The translations under genes were made by a program, and so were the position numbers. A stretch of 64,000 nt of DNA from assembly GCF_003255815.1 (NCBI RefSeq), contig NC_037672.1:102310387-102374386 (forward strand), given 5' to 3'. Positions 1 through 12,175 of this stretch are shown here, in pieces (position 1 is the first letter of the stretch; each line of letters opens with the position of its first letter). The notes under the pieces are model-generated. The model was given only the letters and a program-made list of their open reading frames with translations, did not search any database and was not told where the DNA came from. This stretch comes from Theropithecus gelada. Lineage: Eukaryota > Chordata > Mammalia > Primates > Cercopithecidae.

Positions 1-550
1 GAGCACCTTTGGCAAAATATCAATAATCCAGAGCTTTTTACCTGATGGATGAAGTGGTTTAGCCCATTGGCTCTACTTAATTAATCTGTGAGCTAAGTTA
101 TATTATTTTCCTCACTTTATGATGAGACTTTGATGAGAAAACCAAGATGCAAAGATTATCCTAGGGGCCTCCAGTTAGGAAGTGATGGAGAAGGGACTTT
201 TTTCAAGTGGCCTTAGCCACCAAGTCCCAGGAGGCTTTTGTCTTTGTTTCCATTGATATTTGGGGATAGATTGTAAAATGTTTTGCTAACAAAGAAAGTT
301 GTCTGTACCCTGTTTTTTAATTAATGAAAAGACAATTTGAGGGTAGAGATAGTAATTTAGAGATGTTTAAGGAAAACTCATAAAGGTGAAGTTAAAATGC
401 AGGAGATAGAGTTTTACCACTTTTTATTTTTATGTCTGAAAATCAGAATAAACCAGTAAGGTTAGAAATTACCATAACAAGAATTTTTTGTGATTAGTCA
501 AAAATTAAACTGCTACTACTATGTATTTCCTTATTATCTTGCTGTGACAA
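1..550. other. Unassigned AT-rich sequence with one MIR-like patch
   Basis: No gene is visible. Roughly 100-195 has the spacing of a MIR core on the + strand (a 'cctcacttta..gatgaga' block, then 'ccagttaggaagtgatgga'), but many positions differ, so it is only a possible MIR. The rest shows no family I recognise. Confidence 0.4.
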
Positions 551-590
551 ATGAACAAACAAACAACAACAAAACAATAACAACAAAAAC
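551..590 (+). repeat. (CAA/CAAA)n low-complexity tract
   Basis: About 40 bases built from CAAA and CAA units with little else. It is flanked by unassigned sequence and may be the worn tail of a lost retroposon. Confidence 0.7.
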
Positions 591-1067
591 CCTGGCTGTC
601 CTGAAGACGTACATGTAGAAAATCTATGCTAAAAAATTAAGCAGGTGAAATGCAGTGTGGAGTGAGGAAGCAGCTGCCCATAGAAATGATCCTTAGCCCA
701 TCACCAGAGAAAATTTGTATTTCTCCCAAGCTACAGAACTACTCATATCTGACTTTAGACATTTAAATGAAGTGATTGCTTGATTGAGGCATTCCAAAAT
801 CTGTCTGCCATACTGACTTCAGTACTCACATCTTGCCCCAAATTTTAATAAGTGTTTTTAAGGAGCATAAACATGGCACAAATAATGCCCAATTCATCTG
901 AGTTGTCATAGGATTTCATATTTGATATTTTTTAAATATTAAATCACAGAAAATAGTTGACTAATATACTACAACTAAACTGTTATATTTCATATATTTT
1001 CTTTACTACATCATTTATATCCTGGCATTTTTCTTCATTATAAAAGGGCATTTGTTAATTTATCTAC

Positions 1068-1150
1068 TCACTTATTTGACAGCTATTTAATGAACTGCTA
1101 CTCTGTACCAGGCACTAAGTTAAGTTCTGGAAATTTGGATACGACCACAA
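1068..1150 (-). mobile_element. L2 3'-end fragment
   Basis: Read on the + strand, the block runs 'cacttatttgacag..atttaatgaactgctactctgtaccaggcac', the reverse complement of the usual L2 tail (short-repeat end, then 'tgcctggcacatagtagg'). It is too diverged to say which L2 subfamily. Confidence 0.6.
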
Positions 1151-2004
1151 CTCTTTTCTCTTTTGTCCTTTAGATCTGTGCAACTGGTTCAAGCTAGTAA
1201 GGTGTGTATAACTTACCAAAGAAGTTTGTTAATTAGAGCCAAGGACTAAACCACTTCATCAACAGGTAAGAAGCTCTGGACTATTGACATTTTACCAAAG
1301 GTGTGTGTTTGTTTGGTTTAGGCATTTGATGTTCCAAACCTCTTAGAGCATAAGAGGTTCAAAATAGTGAGGTGGAAATCAGCCATCAGGCAATTGAAAT
1401 GGGATGTATAATTAGAATGATGTGTGGTGCTATACTGGTTTCCTCAGGATTGGATTAACAAGGATTAGTGCTTTTCCTATGTTCTGAACAGCGGCAGGGC
1501 TTAAATCAGCATGCTAATACTTGTTAGCCTTATAAGAAGGCTAGCAACTGAGCATAGATACCCAAGCAGCTAGAGGCTGTGGGTGGGGGTTCATCAAGAA
1601 AGAGCTGAGAAAAGGCCAGAAAAAAGTTGATCCAGAGCAGATCCCCATGGCAGGAAACTGTGTGATGAGGAGACTCTTGATGGATCCACACACATACCTC
1701 CCAAAAACTCAATCACTTGAACCATTTGCCACACAGATAGTGTCCATGCCCAATTGAAGATTTCCGGGGAAAGACAATGATTATCAATAGTCTACAGAGG
1801 TATCAATTAAAGAAAGAGAACTAATAATCTCTGTGTGATCCTTCATGCCTGTGTCAACACAAAACCAAATGGTGAGAAAACAGGAGTTAAGTAGCAGGGA
1901 AGCTCCCCACCCCCATCCCCCACTCAAATTATCGGCAAACCTAAGCTAGAGAGAAGAGAATGTTACACTGCTTATAAAGCTGTACTTTTTAAATTTGACT
2001 GATC
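1151..2004. other. Unassigned intergenic sequence
   Basis: Read on both strands without finding a repeat family, RNA gene or plausible coding frame. The longest frame (1530-1712, minus, 60 codons) resembles nothing I recognise. Confidence 0.5.
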
Positions 2005-2021
2005 TTTTTTTTTTTTTTTTT
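2005..2021 (+). repeat. Poly(T) run
   Basis: Seventeen T in a row. No retroposon body is recognisable on either side, so its source is unclear. Confidence 0.8.
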
Positions 2022-3204
2022 CAATACCTGAATGTGATCAGGCAGCCAAGGGATTCACCTGAGATGTTAATGAATGGGAAAACCACGTTTAAAGGTGGTC
2101 CTTCAAGAAATAATAAAACTCTATCTCCTTTGTAGTCCCTGTGGAGTTCGGACTGTTCAAAACCCTCGCTGTAAGTGCTATAAATAAGAATGTCATGAGA
2201 CCACTTAGCAAAGACAATTAACATAATGTTGAGGTGTCAAAGAAGCCTCAGAAATGTTTATAGCTATGAAAAAACCATTACCTCAGTTAACCTCTCTAAG
2301 CCTCCATTTTACTTCTGTAAAGTTACTTGCCAAAGTCATTGAGTCATGTTTATTTTGGTCTTGACTCTAGATTGCTGACTTTAAAAATAGCAAAGGCCTT
2401 GCTTTACATAATGCATAGTCTAGTCCATTATTATTAATTTTTTACATAAGTGAGTTTCACTTTGGACAAAGATGATTTCATTCCTTTGACTGGCTTACTT
2501 GCCTTAAAGTATTTTGAGAATGCAGGGGTTTGTTCTTGAGTTGTAAAGAGAAACATGAGGTCTAGTGCAAGCACAGACTTCAAAAACCATATTATTTGGG
2601 TTACTCGTATTTCCCAAGGAGGAAAAGGAAAGTAAGCAGAACAAAAGAACAAATACAAGACATTCTGAGGAACACCAGAGCAGGACTCCAACTGACTTAC
2701 TGAGGTTTTATCCACATTAGGATGGAAGCTGCCACTGAAGGGACAGATGCTCATCCTAGCCTCATTGTTCACAACCAGGTATGTGACCTAGCAACACACA
2801 CCTCCAATCTTACCCACGTCTCCTCTGTCTATTGTGGGTGTGCTTTAAGGTCCAGCAGCAGAAACAAAGAAGGTTTTTTTTTTTTCTTTTCTCTTCCCTT
2901 TCTTTCTTCCTTTTAAAATGTTTCTTATGTCTGATTTTTATATTACGTCCCTTTTGTCTCCTCCCTTGTGTACTCTGCCTACAAGAAATGAAATAAACCC
3001 TCTGTAATGACAGTGACTCAAGAGAATAAATTCTCAAACCAAAAGCAGTCACTTTATTCAGAAAATTTTTAACATATCCTGGCCTGGCAATGCTTTTACT
3101 TTCATTTCATTAAGAGATTTCAAAACCTGGGAAACATTAATGGTTTCTGCTCATATATATGCCCATATATACCTATATATATGCAGTGTTCATAATGAAT
3201 CCTA
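2022..3204. other. Unassigned, with a pyrimidine tract and a possible MIR
   Basis: A patch near 2275-2325 ('cctcagttaacctctctaagcctcca') resembles the reverse complement of the MIR 'gcctcagtttcctcatctgtaaa' side. A pyrimidine-only tract covers about 2873-2912. Frames at 2434-2772 and 2722-2916 overlap on opposite strands and look like chance. AT-alternating sequence lies at 3153-3184, just before an Alu. Confidence 0.4.
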
Positions 3205-3520
3205 ATTTTTTTTTCTTTTTTTTTTTTTTTTTTTTTTTGAGATGGAGTCTCACTCTGTTGCCCAGGCTGGAGTGCAGTGGCATGATCCTGGCTCACTGCA
3301 ATCTCTGTCTTCCATGTTCAAGCGATTCTTCTGCCTCAGCCTACCAAGTAGCTGGGACTACAGGCTCCCGCCACCATGCCCGGCTCAATTTTGCATTTTT
3401 AGTAGAGATGGAGTCTCACCGTGTTGCCCAGGCTGGTCTCGAACTCCTGTCCTCAGATTATCCGCCCGCCTTGGCCTCCCAAAGTGCTGGGATTACATGT
3501 GTGAGCCACTGTGCCTGGCT
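3205..3520 (-). mobile_element. AluS-type element, near full length
   Basis: A poly(T) head of about 30 bases (with one C) is followed by the antisense right arm, the middle A-rich linker and the left arm, ending at the reverse complement of the Alu 5' end ('gtgcctggct'). The body is dimeric and about 280 bp. It lacks the AluY signature and has AluS-like bases, with scattered CpG decay. The two overlapping frames of 162 and 116 codons across it are Alu shadows, not proteins. Clean target duplications are not visible. Confidence 0.95.
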
Positions 3521-3555
3521 GAATTATTTTATTCTACTAACCAAACAGTATTCCT

Positions 3556-4330
3556 TTGCAGTGTTGGGGTTGTTACAATTTTTTATTTTTAATTTCTGTG
3601 AGTACATAGTAGGTGTGTATATTGATGAGATACTTGAGATATTTTGATACAGGCATGCAATGTGAAATAATCACATCATGAAAAAGGGGGTATCCATCCC
3701 TGTAATCATTTATCCTTTGTGTTACAAATAATCCAATTACACTCTTTTACTCTTTTATTTTAAAATGTACAATTATTATTGACTATAGTCATCGTGTTAT
3801 GCTATCAAATACTAGGACTTTCTCATTCATTCTGTTTTCTGTACCCATTAACCATCTCCAGCTAACCTCCACTCCACTCCATTACCCTTCCCAGCCTCTG
3901 GTAACCAGTCTTCTACTCTCTATCTCCCTGGGTTTAATTGTTTTGATTTTCAAATCCCACAAATAAGTGAAAACATGAAATGTTTTTCTTTCTGTGCCTG
4001 GCTTATTTCACTGAACAAAATAATCTTCAGTTCTATCCATGTTGTTGCAAATGACTGAATCTCACTTTTTTCATGGGTGAATGGTACTTCATTTTGTATA
4101 TGTGCCACATTTTCTTTGTCCATTCATCTGTTGATGGACACTTAGATTGCTTCCAAGTCCTGGCTATTGTGAACAGTGCTGCAACAAACATGGGAGAGTG
4201 CAGATATCTTAATATTCTCATTCCCTTTTGTTCAGGTATACACCTAGCAGTGGGATTGCTAATTGTATGGTAGCTCTATTTTTAGTTTTTGAGGAACTTC
4301 CAAAGTGTTCTCCATAATCGTTGTATCCTT
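3556..4330 (-). mobile_element. L1 3' end (L1PB/L1MA age), 5'-truncated
   Basis: The + strand reads the reverse complement of an L1 3'UTR and ORF2 C-terminus: 'gagtacatagtaggtgtgtatat' and 'ttttgatacaggcatgcaatgtg', later 'gtccattcatctgttgatggacact' and 'ctggctattgtgaacagtgctgcaa' (positions about 4120-4190). The 62-codon minus-strand frame at 4033-4221 is the decayed C-terminal end of ORF2. The element stops near 4325, so it is truncated well inside ORF2. 'tcctttg(c/t)agt' occurs at both ends and may be the target duplication. Confidence 0.9.
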
Positions 4331-4339
4331 TGTAGTTCA

Positions 4340-5164
4340 GGATTGATTGTTTTCATCTTTACTTGTTGCAAATTCTGGCCCAAGTTGTATATTGAATGTT
4401 AAAAACTGGCTTTGTGCTAAAATTATTTAAATTGAAAAGAAATATTCTTTAAATGGAATGACAAAATCCTCTAGTTTCGGAAACTGAAACTTTTTTATCA
4501 ATAAAATGGTGTTACATTTTTTTTGCACCTCCTGTAAATTACTACTTGTAATTTGTGAAGCTGGTATCATTTGCCATTTGGTTATATGGACTAGTAATAA
4601 TAATTTTCTTCATAACAGATGATAAAAATTTAATATAAATTAGGTTATATCATAATGTGGCTCCTTTATCTAAAATTAATTTAAATACAGAACATGAATA
4701 ATAGAAAAATATTTTAAATGCAATTTAAAGAAAGGATACGCAAAATACAAAGTACATTTTCATCTCATAAGATGGTTACCAGATTTATTCAATGAAAATA
4801 GATTCTGGTTTTATAATTTGCACACTTATAGCTATATAAACCTTTTTACACTTTTGTACTGTATTTTCTTTTTAGTGTGCTTTCATTTGGGGAAAAAGAA
4901 CCAAATCTCTGACTCTCAAATCTCTATTTACAAGTTTAGAAAAAGTGACTGTATTGACTCTAGTTATTAAGTTTAATTACTTAGCCAATACATATTAAGA
5001 TAAGACAGCCTTAATATGGCTCTTTTAATAATCATAATGATCAACTATCCCCAACTTCCTGTTCCTATTTTAGTTTGGGGGTAAAAAATTTCCATAAACA
5101 CTTTAGATGTAGTTTTGCAATTTGGCAAGTAGAGTTTCCTAAAAAGTATCTGTTTCCCTCCAAC
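4340..5164. other. Unassigned AT-rich sequence
   Basis: Very AT-rich with several short A and T runs. I see no repeat family or coding frame. Confidence 0.5.
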
Positions 5165-5690
5165 CCCAAATAAAATGGAAGTGTACATCTATGCAAAGGC
5201 CTATATATGAATATTCACAGAAGCATTAGTCACAAATAGAAAATGCTGGAAATAATCCAAATGCCTATCAAAAGGTGAATTGTAAAACATAATGTGGTAT
5301 ATCTATGTTTTAGAATAGTAGTCAACAATAAAAATGAAATGAGTCACTGATAACATGCAACAATACGAAACCTCAGAAACATTACACTAAGTGAAAGAAG
5401 CTACACACGGAAGGCTACACATGGTATGATTACATTTATATGAAATTGCTATAAAAGGCACTACAATAGAGGCAGAGAACAGACAGATCAGTGTTTGCCT
5501 GGGACTTGCGATGGGAGTGAGGATTGGCTGAAATGGGCATGAGGTAACTTTTCAAAGTGATAAAAATGTTCTCCAACTAGATTGTGGTTTTGAACAACTG
5601 TAAATTGAATAAAACTCTATCAAAATGTATGCTTAACATTGGTGAATTTATGACAAGTGACACACACATAAACCTTTGGAAAAAATCTAG
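5165..5690 (+). mobile_element. Old L1M 3' end
   Basis: Sense-orientation tail of an old mammalian L1. Landmarks in order are 'ccaaatgcctatcaaaaggtgaatt' (5258-5281), 'aatgtggtatatctatg', 'agcagatcagtgtttgcctggg'-like sequence near 5485-5510, 'gggcatgaggtaacttttcaaagtgat', and a terminal 'ggtgaatttatgac'. Divergence is high and the 5' end is missing. Confidence 0.85.
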
Positions 5691-5849
5691 GCTTATTCTA
5701 TTCTCCTTTTGTTAATATTTCATATATTTCTCTGCTTTTTATTCATGATCAGAGTAGAACATTTTTCATTCTGTGATCTTCTTCTACTGAAAACTTACCC
5801 AAATATAGCAGCTCTTTATATCTCCCTCCTTCTGTCTGCCTGGCTTGTT

Positions 5850-5940
5850 CATTCACTCAGTCATTCAATTATTCAACAAAACTATATTGAGCATCTACCG
5901 AGTATCAAGCCCTGTGCTAGGTGCTGAAAATGCAAGATGA
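5850..5940 (-). mobile_element. L2 3'-end fragment
   Basis: The + strand shows 'tcattcaattattcaacaaaactatattgagcatctac' followed by 'ccctgtgctaggtgctg', the reverse complement of the standard L2 tail. It may belong with the L2 body at 6500-7085. Confidence 0.75.
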
Positions 5941-6499
5941 ATAAGTCATCTCCTAATGCTCCTCTCTTCCTTTCATTATGAACTCTGTCTTCATTTTATG
6001 GGCACATTTACCCATCTTTCCTATTTCTACTAACTATCTTATTTAGGTCAGTAATTTTCTATGTTGGTTCAGTGCTTTGCAAAAAGTACTACCTTGAAGT
6101 GTCAATCTTTTATACTATAATGAATATATCTTTAAAACACTAAGCCAGTTCAAAATTAAGTAATCAGTTAAATGTTTTATTTATTTTTTCTCAAAAGACA
6201 CACCAGACAACACCAATGGTTTGGGAAAAAGGACTTTTGCTTTACTCAGCAACACCAACTTTGCTGTCCCTATCAGTAACATCTAAGGCAGTTCTGAATT
6301 TGTGTAAAAGTTTCCCTCTACTCTGATGGAAGGACTTCCAAGTCTTCTCTGGAGATGTCCCTAAAACCAGAATTAACCTTTGGATTGGAATCCATTTTCT
6401 AGACTCAATGTGATATACTTAATAGTTTCCAGAAATTGTTTTTTAGTTAATTACATTTTCTGGATTTGTTCATGCACTCTTTCTGCAAAAATTTTCATC
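5941..6499. other. Unassigned sequence between two L2 pieces
   Basis: No family recognised. It could be a later insertion or a part of the flanking L2 that has decayed beyond recognition. Confidence 0.4.
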
Positions 6500-7085
6500 T
6501 TGTAACTCTTGTGCACCAGACATCAAGCTAAACAAGATGTCTGCAAGATGAGACCTAAAGTTTGCCCTAGGCATACAGTGTGAGAAACAGGCCAGCAAAA
6601 TGACAAGACAGAAAAGGACAAAACAATAAAAGCCTATACAGAGAACAAAAATTACATATACAGTGTTAAATAAATATAGCTTTTTCTGAAGGTAATATTG
6701 AGCTGATTTTCAAAAACTAAGGGTGTCATAGGAATACGACAAGTAAAATGGTAAGGTATCCAAGCTAAGGTAACAACATATGCAAAAGTCATGGTCAGGG
6801 GAATTATATATAACACAGACAGATAGTTGTAATGTGTGGTGCAACTGGAAGTATCTGTACGAAACTGAACATTTCCTCAAGGGTTGAATAATGAGAGACC
6901 ACATACACTACTCAAGAAATTATATTTTATATTATAGATAATGGTCACCCATTGAAGGGTCTTAAGTAGGCAAGTAACATGAAAAAGACCTGTTTGATGC
7001 CAATATAGGGGATATATAATGACTGGATTTGAATTGTTTAGATGAAGGAGATCAAGAGATCTGGGCTGATTTCTCCATTTCACTG
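6500..7085 (-). mobile_element. L2 body fragment
   Basis: Read on the + strand the order of motifs is the reverse complement of the 3' portion of L2: 'caacatatgcaaaagtcatgg' (about 6775), then 'cacccattgaagggtcttaagtaggcaagtaacatg' (6948-6982) and a downstream 'gatgaaggagatcaagagatc'. This order fits the terminal ~600 bp of L2. The overlapping minus-strand frames are short and broken. Confidence 0.75.
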
Positions 7086-7121
7086 ACTTTTCTACAACTG
7101 ATTGTGACTTGGGTAAAAAGT

Positions 7122-7298
7122 AAACCCCTTCTCTACTAAAAATACAAAAACTATCCAGGTGTGGTGGCAGGCACCTGTAATCCCAGCTACTTGGGAGGCT
7201 GAGGCAGGAAAATCGCTTGACCCCAGGAGGTGGAGGCTACAGCAAGCTGAGATCACGCCACTGCACTCCAGCCTGGGTGACAGAGTGAGATTCCATCT

Positions 7299-7331
<33 letters not shown>

Positions 7332-7353
7332 AAGAAAGAAAAGAAAAGAAAAG
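7122..7353 (+). mobile_element. 5'-truncated Alu with long A/GAAA tail
   Basis: Starts abruptly at the 'aaacccc(a/t)tctctactaaaaatac' position, so roughly the first 110 bases of the left arm are missing. The right arm is complete, followed by about 30 A and then GAAA/GAAAA units to 7353. 'aaaagtaaa' occurs on both sides (7116-7124 and 7349-7357), consistent with a short target duplication, though A-richness weakens this. The 65-codon frame across it is an Alu shadow. Confidence 0.93.
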
Positions 7354-7357
7354 TAAA

Positions 7358-7860
7358 TCTCTTAACCTTAGAAAATAGGTATCCCACAGATTTTCCTTAG
7401 AAAATGCCAGAAAACCCTGTTAAATTATTGGTATGCCAGCCTTCAAGGCCTAGATATGTAATTAAAGTCTATTTCTTCTATGCATATATATGTATTTAAG
7501 TTTCTGATTTCACTCATATTTAACAAAGATATTACTATTTCTAGATATTACTGTCTTTGGTCTTCTTTCATGATTTTCTTTGCTGGAGAAATCATTTAGT
7601 GGCCAATCCTGCTAAAAGCACAAATATAAGGATTCTATCAATGCCACTATTAAAATCTGGTCTCTCCCCAATGTTTAATCAATTTTTAATTATCTTTCTT
7701 CATAAAATAGACATTAATACAATTTAAAGTTTTTAACATTTTAAATATATCGTTTTACATTTTGTTTATGCATATACTTTGTGGACTCTTCTTTCCCTTT
7801 ATCAATCCCAGCATTCTGAAGAATAAGAAAAAATTTTATGGAAAAGAGAATGTGTATTCC
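7358..7860. other. Unassigned AT-rich sequence
   Basis: No repeat family or coding frame recognised. Near 7440-7490 'ggcctagatatgtaattaaag' precedes short TA runs. Confidence 0.45.
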
Positions 7861-7864
7861 AAAA

Positions 7865-8580
7865 AATGACACATGAACAGGTGCCTTAAGGAAAAGTTGA
7901 GTATTCCAGAGAATTTTCTGGAGAACAGCAACTCAAACTTTGTAGCTCTATTGGTGAGAGATGCCCCCAATGATTGCCATGAGTTGTCCAAGGGGAAGAG
8001 TAAAGTTAGGTACAGGGTTGTCTCAAACCATCAAGATCTATACAACCGAGCATACATGTGACCCAAAGGAAGAAGCCGCTGACCCTCAATGCTCTAGATG
8101 TTGGGAGGTCCATAAATCAGGAGGTGGTGTTAAGCTTCTGTAAAAGAGCCAAAGGAGACAAAAGGTCACCCATTGGCCTCAGGCTTTCCCTGAATGATTG
8201 TTTTCTCAGGCCCCTATTTGTTTGGGGACTTTGAACCTAAAGGTAGTTCCTCCTTCTTCTTTATAACCTCAAGGTGTGGGTAAGTTTGAATTAGTCCCTT
8301 TTAAAGGACTGAGGCTTCCTAAACTCAGAGTTTCTCAGCTATGATACAAACTTTGTAGCTCTATTGGTAAAAGCTATATCCACCTGAGCCACTCTGCATC
8401 TACCTGAGCCTCAACATCCACCAGAGCCTCTCTGCATGGCCACTATTAGTGCTTTTGTGGGGTCAGAAGAACAACCAACAGTGGGAACCTCATGCTGCCT
8501 GTTATGCCATGAGTAATAAGGTCATTTATCTTTTACCAAGGAGACTTGCAGCTTTGCAACATCCAGAAACTATGGTAGGC
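7865..8580. repeat. Unclassified repeat-like unit with internal direct repeats
   Basis: Richer in GC than its flanks. An exact 22-bp segment occurs twice, at 7934-7955 and 8347-8368. Three degenerate 18-20 bp units sit in tandem at 8380-8399, 8400-8417 and 8418-8437 (core 'cctgagcc..ctgcat'). 'atgagtaataagg' near 8508 has the look of an LTR polyadenylation region, but I cannot name a family. It could be an LTR with duplicated parts or just locally duplicated unique DNA. Confidence 0.35.
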
Positions 8581-8673
8581 TAACTTATCACCTTGCAATT
8601 ATGTAAGAGTAACATCTTAGATTCTTCACAGTTCTTGAGTGTAACCACAAAAGAGTGTTTTTTATTTTTGGGG

Positions 8674-8706
8674 TTTTTTTTGTTTTGTTTTGTTTTGTTT
8701 TGTTTT
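8674..8706 (+). repeat. (GTTTT)n microsatellite
   Basis: Five perfect GTTTT units preceded by a longer T run. It is pure enough to be length-variable. Confidence 0.9.
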
Positions 8707-10235
8707 AATTTGATAGGAAAAGCAGAAGTTCCTGATGTATCTATCACCTTTCCTTCCATGTAAACATTAGAGTTTACCTGTTCAGATTTTGTGCTTGCCT
8801 TTATTCTGTTATTCATTGATAAAACTGGAAATTACGTTGACATGAGAAATCGTACGGCATCCCAACAGAATTATCTAGGAGTCACTTATAATAAATCTTT
8901 TACCCATTTACTGATCGAAACCTTTATTTTTCCCTTAAAACAGCTCCTATCTCATCTCATAGTGTTACTCCTTTGTAGTGGGCAGTTTGGCTTCTGATGG
9001 AACTATCATCTGCATATAATGATGTTTTTATTTCACAAAGTGCACAGACCCTTGACTCTATCCTCAAACCTGGTCAGAAGCATGGATGTCAAGTGCTAGA
9101 AGGATTCTCATTCATAGTCATGAATCAAAATAGAAGCCTTATATAAATCAATCACATTCAAGTTAAAAAAAAAATAAAGAAAAAGAAGGAAAAGAAAAAC
9201 TGTAAAATTTGGTGTCATCTGCGAAAATTGTCTGCTTGGTTTGAATTCGTATGGAAATGATTTAAATTCAGGTTCTAGAATGATGTTTTGCTTCTATTGG
9301 TTTTAAGGCATCTGAAGGTGTGGGCCCTAGGAAAGATTTACATTAATAGAAAGACTTCAGTATTCATTGCTGTGACCAAACCCTTCATTTAAAAACAGTT
9401 TTGACATGTTATGTTCAAAATATGTCTAAATGTAAGAAGAAAAAGTTTATTCTTCCACAGAACTCAGATTTAAAACTAGGAGTTGGGTGAATCAAACAAG
9501 GCTCGCTAAAAACACATAGGATATGTAATATTGGAATTGTATTTTCTAAGAAATACAAATTAGTAGGCATTAGCAAGGAACGATAAGTGAGAGGAGTGGT
9601 AGAAAAAGGGAGATTAATACTAGGAAAATTTCTTCTCATCAGTAATAATACTGTGAAGGTAGCCATCTTTTAAGTGAAGGTAAGTTATCATGGGCTCTTT
9701 GCTAACTAGGGGACAGATAACAGAAAGATGGTACTTTGTGTGTACATTTCTATTCTGAGATAGAAAAGAAAAAGATAAGAATATAAGGTGATTTAGAAAC
9801 ACAGCGGTATACAGAAGCCTTGAGATGGGTTGCCCTTTCACAAGTACTAAGTAGATAGTGAGACCTAGGTAAGAGGTCAGGATCTTTTTTTTCTAATAAG
9901 AAGCTGAAAAAAATAACGAGGTGATGCCTGAAGCCAAAGCTGCAGGAGCCAGGCTCTGTGTTTCACAGAAATATTAGCATTTGTGAGCAGAGCAGCAAAT
10001 ATGTTCAATACAATGCAAAGAAGAATAATACATCAACATTTCAAATCTGACTGAAACAGAAATTCAAAATAGATTACAAACACACTATACGTAGCTATTA
10101 GCATTTTCTTCAGTCTTGCCTCCCAAGTCTAAGAAATAATCTCTTAAATGTCATTTGCAAAGTTGAAATCATATTCTTGTCTTCTAAATCAAAATTAACA
10201 TATTAGTGAGAGAGACATCAAAATACACATTTCAA
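8707..10235. other. Unassigned sequence
   Basis: Read through on both strands. An A-rich patch covers 9165-9198 and a T-rich patch lies near 9884-9892. Frames on the minus strand at 9415-9666 and 9620-9841 overlap and have no domain I recognise. No family assigned. Confidence 0.45.
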
Positions 10236-10263
10236 ATATATATATGTGTGTGTGTGTGTGTGT
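10236..10263 (+). repeat. (TA)n(TG)n microsatellite
   Basis: Short TA alternation running into about ten TG units. Confidence 0.9.
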
Positions 10264-11744
10264 ACATATTAATTTTAAGAATTCATATTCCAATATGGAA
10301 GTGTAATTTTTTTTTTCATTTATCTCAAGTAACCCTAGTAGAAAAAAATAATTCATTCAGTCTGAGTTCCACAATCTGTGGCTAATCCTATCTACTTAGG
10401 ATTGGCTACCTACATTGCAAGAATTATGCCTGAAAGGAAATGATCAGCCTGCATTGAAAATTCACTCTATTTTTGTGACGGCATTTACAAAATTACTGTC
10501 ATTTTTGAAACTTGGTTTTGAAAATTTTAACATTTGTACACAGAGATTTAAAAAGAGAGGACATATTATGATGAATTGATGGGGAGTACCTCTGTTAACA
10601 AGGGAAAAAGCCATTCTGATCAATGTTTTTAACATTAGTTGTCAGCTTGGAAGTGACCTTCAGCCATGCAATATGCAGTCAGAGGCATTTGAGCCACACA
10701 CAGTGCACATCATCCCAGGGTCCTATGCTAATTAAATCTGTTCAGGGGATTGCATTCCCTCCAGTCTGTCTTAATCTACAACTGCACTGCGGGGACTAAA
10801 TCTGACCTAGAAACATTTGAAACACATATGGTTAGTAAATTAATATACCATTCAATGTACGTGCTCCTTCCTGTCCATAATAGCTTTCAGCATGATAAAA
10901 TTTTGGCTAAAAAAATCATTTCTAAAACTCCTCAAGCTACTTCCTTTTTCTCAGAAGAGTCTCTATTCCATATGCATTGGGCTATACCATGTTCCATATT
11001 CTCTTTCTGGAATCAGGCTATAGCAAGACTATATAATGCATGTGCTGCCAACACAACCTGGAAGATTGCAGGAGTTAATACCCCATGGGGCACACCTTGA
11101 ACAGTAAACAGGAGAATCCAGAAGATAAATTCCTCTTCCTTTCTTCCCTTTGCAGGAGGTACAAGGCACATGATGTCATATGACTCTCCAGAGCAGTCCT
11201 CAAAGTAAATGTCTGTTTTTTTGAAGCTGTGGCCACCTCAATACTATATCGCATTACATTTGCTTTCCCTTTAGTCCTTCCTAACTTCCCATTTCCCTTC
11301 ATTCCTGCTGCTCCAGAATTGCATCCTACAATAAAGCACTAGTGTATACATTTCATCTCATATCCTGTTTCTCATGGCTGAAAAAGGATGCCAATGGGTT
11401 TAATTAATTTGATCATTAATTTGATCTAATGCTGCCATAAGCGGAAATTATTAACTAATAATATCTAATCAAAAGTTGTTAACCAATTTAGGACACGGTG
11501 GAGCAAGTTTATCCCTATTATTTCACAGAAACACAAAGAAAAAGAAGCATGAACAAAAGGTTTTATGTAGGGAATTTATAGGGGTTACACTGACTTTATC
11601 TTTTGAAAGGAACATGAAGACTGACACATCTTGATTTAGAAAAATAGTCATTGTTTATTAATCCCATATGTTCATGTAAAATGGGAAAAAAAAAAAGTAC
11701 TGTGTTATAGTCTCAGAACTATTAGGCCCCATAAGAGATTTTCC
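10264..11744. other. Unassigned sequence
   Basis: Contains a 116-codon frame at 10750-11100 (+) with no signal peptide, domain or homology I can recognise. Composition and lack of flanking splice context argue for chance. 'taattaatttgatcattaatttgatc' near 11400-11426 is a short internal near-repeat. No transposon identified. Confidence 0.45.
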
Positions 11745-12175
11745 TGAATGTCTCCTTTATGTTCCTACACTTAAGTTCTGGATATACCAAAGTTCTCCAG
11801 ACCCAATACTGTAATGTTCTCGGACTTCCGTATCTTGGCACAGGCTATTTACTCTACCTGAATGTCCTCCCTTCCCCTGCTCCCCAAAAAACACTTTCTG
11901 CCTGGAATATTCATGATTCAGATAAAGAATTTTCTTTTTTTGGAGCTTTCTCAACCGCCACTTCTCCCTATGGCAAACTTAAGTGTTCCTACCTCCACTT
12001 TCATAAACTCCTATTTATACTTCTATTCTAGGACCTACCTCATAGACAGTGTCTGTCTACATGTCTTTTCTAACTATATGAGGCCTCTCTGAAGTTTCAT
12101 ATTGTGTTGCTTTTTATTTTTCTATCCCCCTGAAGTTTTATGTCTCCTCAAACATGGTATGAACTCAATAAAACG
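11745..12175 (+). mobile_element. L2 3' region
   Basis: Sense L2: 'ttctccagacccaatactgtaatgttctc' followed by a 'cttggcacaggctatttactctacctgaatgtcctcccttcccc' block, which is the common L2 'gcacatgctgttccctctgcctggaatg' segment in worn form. It ends with 'atgaactcaataaa' at about 12173. Overlapping frames in two phases here are fossil L2 and chance. Confidence 0.7.

Noticed and set aside
3159..3647. 162-codon plus-strand frame
   Set aside because: Its body is antisense Alu translated through poly(T) (a long phenylalanine run); a typical Alu shadow.
10750..11100. 116-codon frame in unassigned sequence
   Set aside because: No recognisable domain or codon pattern; kept only as part of an unassigned stretch.
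11410..11430. Near-repeat 'taatttgatcattaatttgatc' as an operator-like palindrome
   Set aside because: AT-rich and short; such matches are common by chance in this composition.
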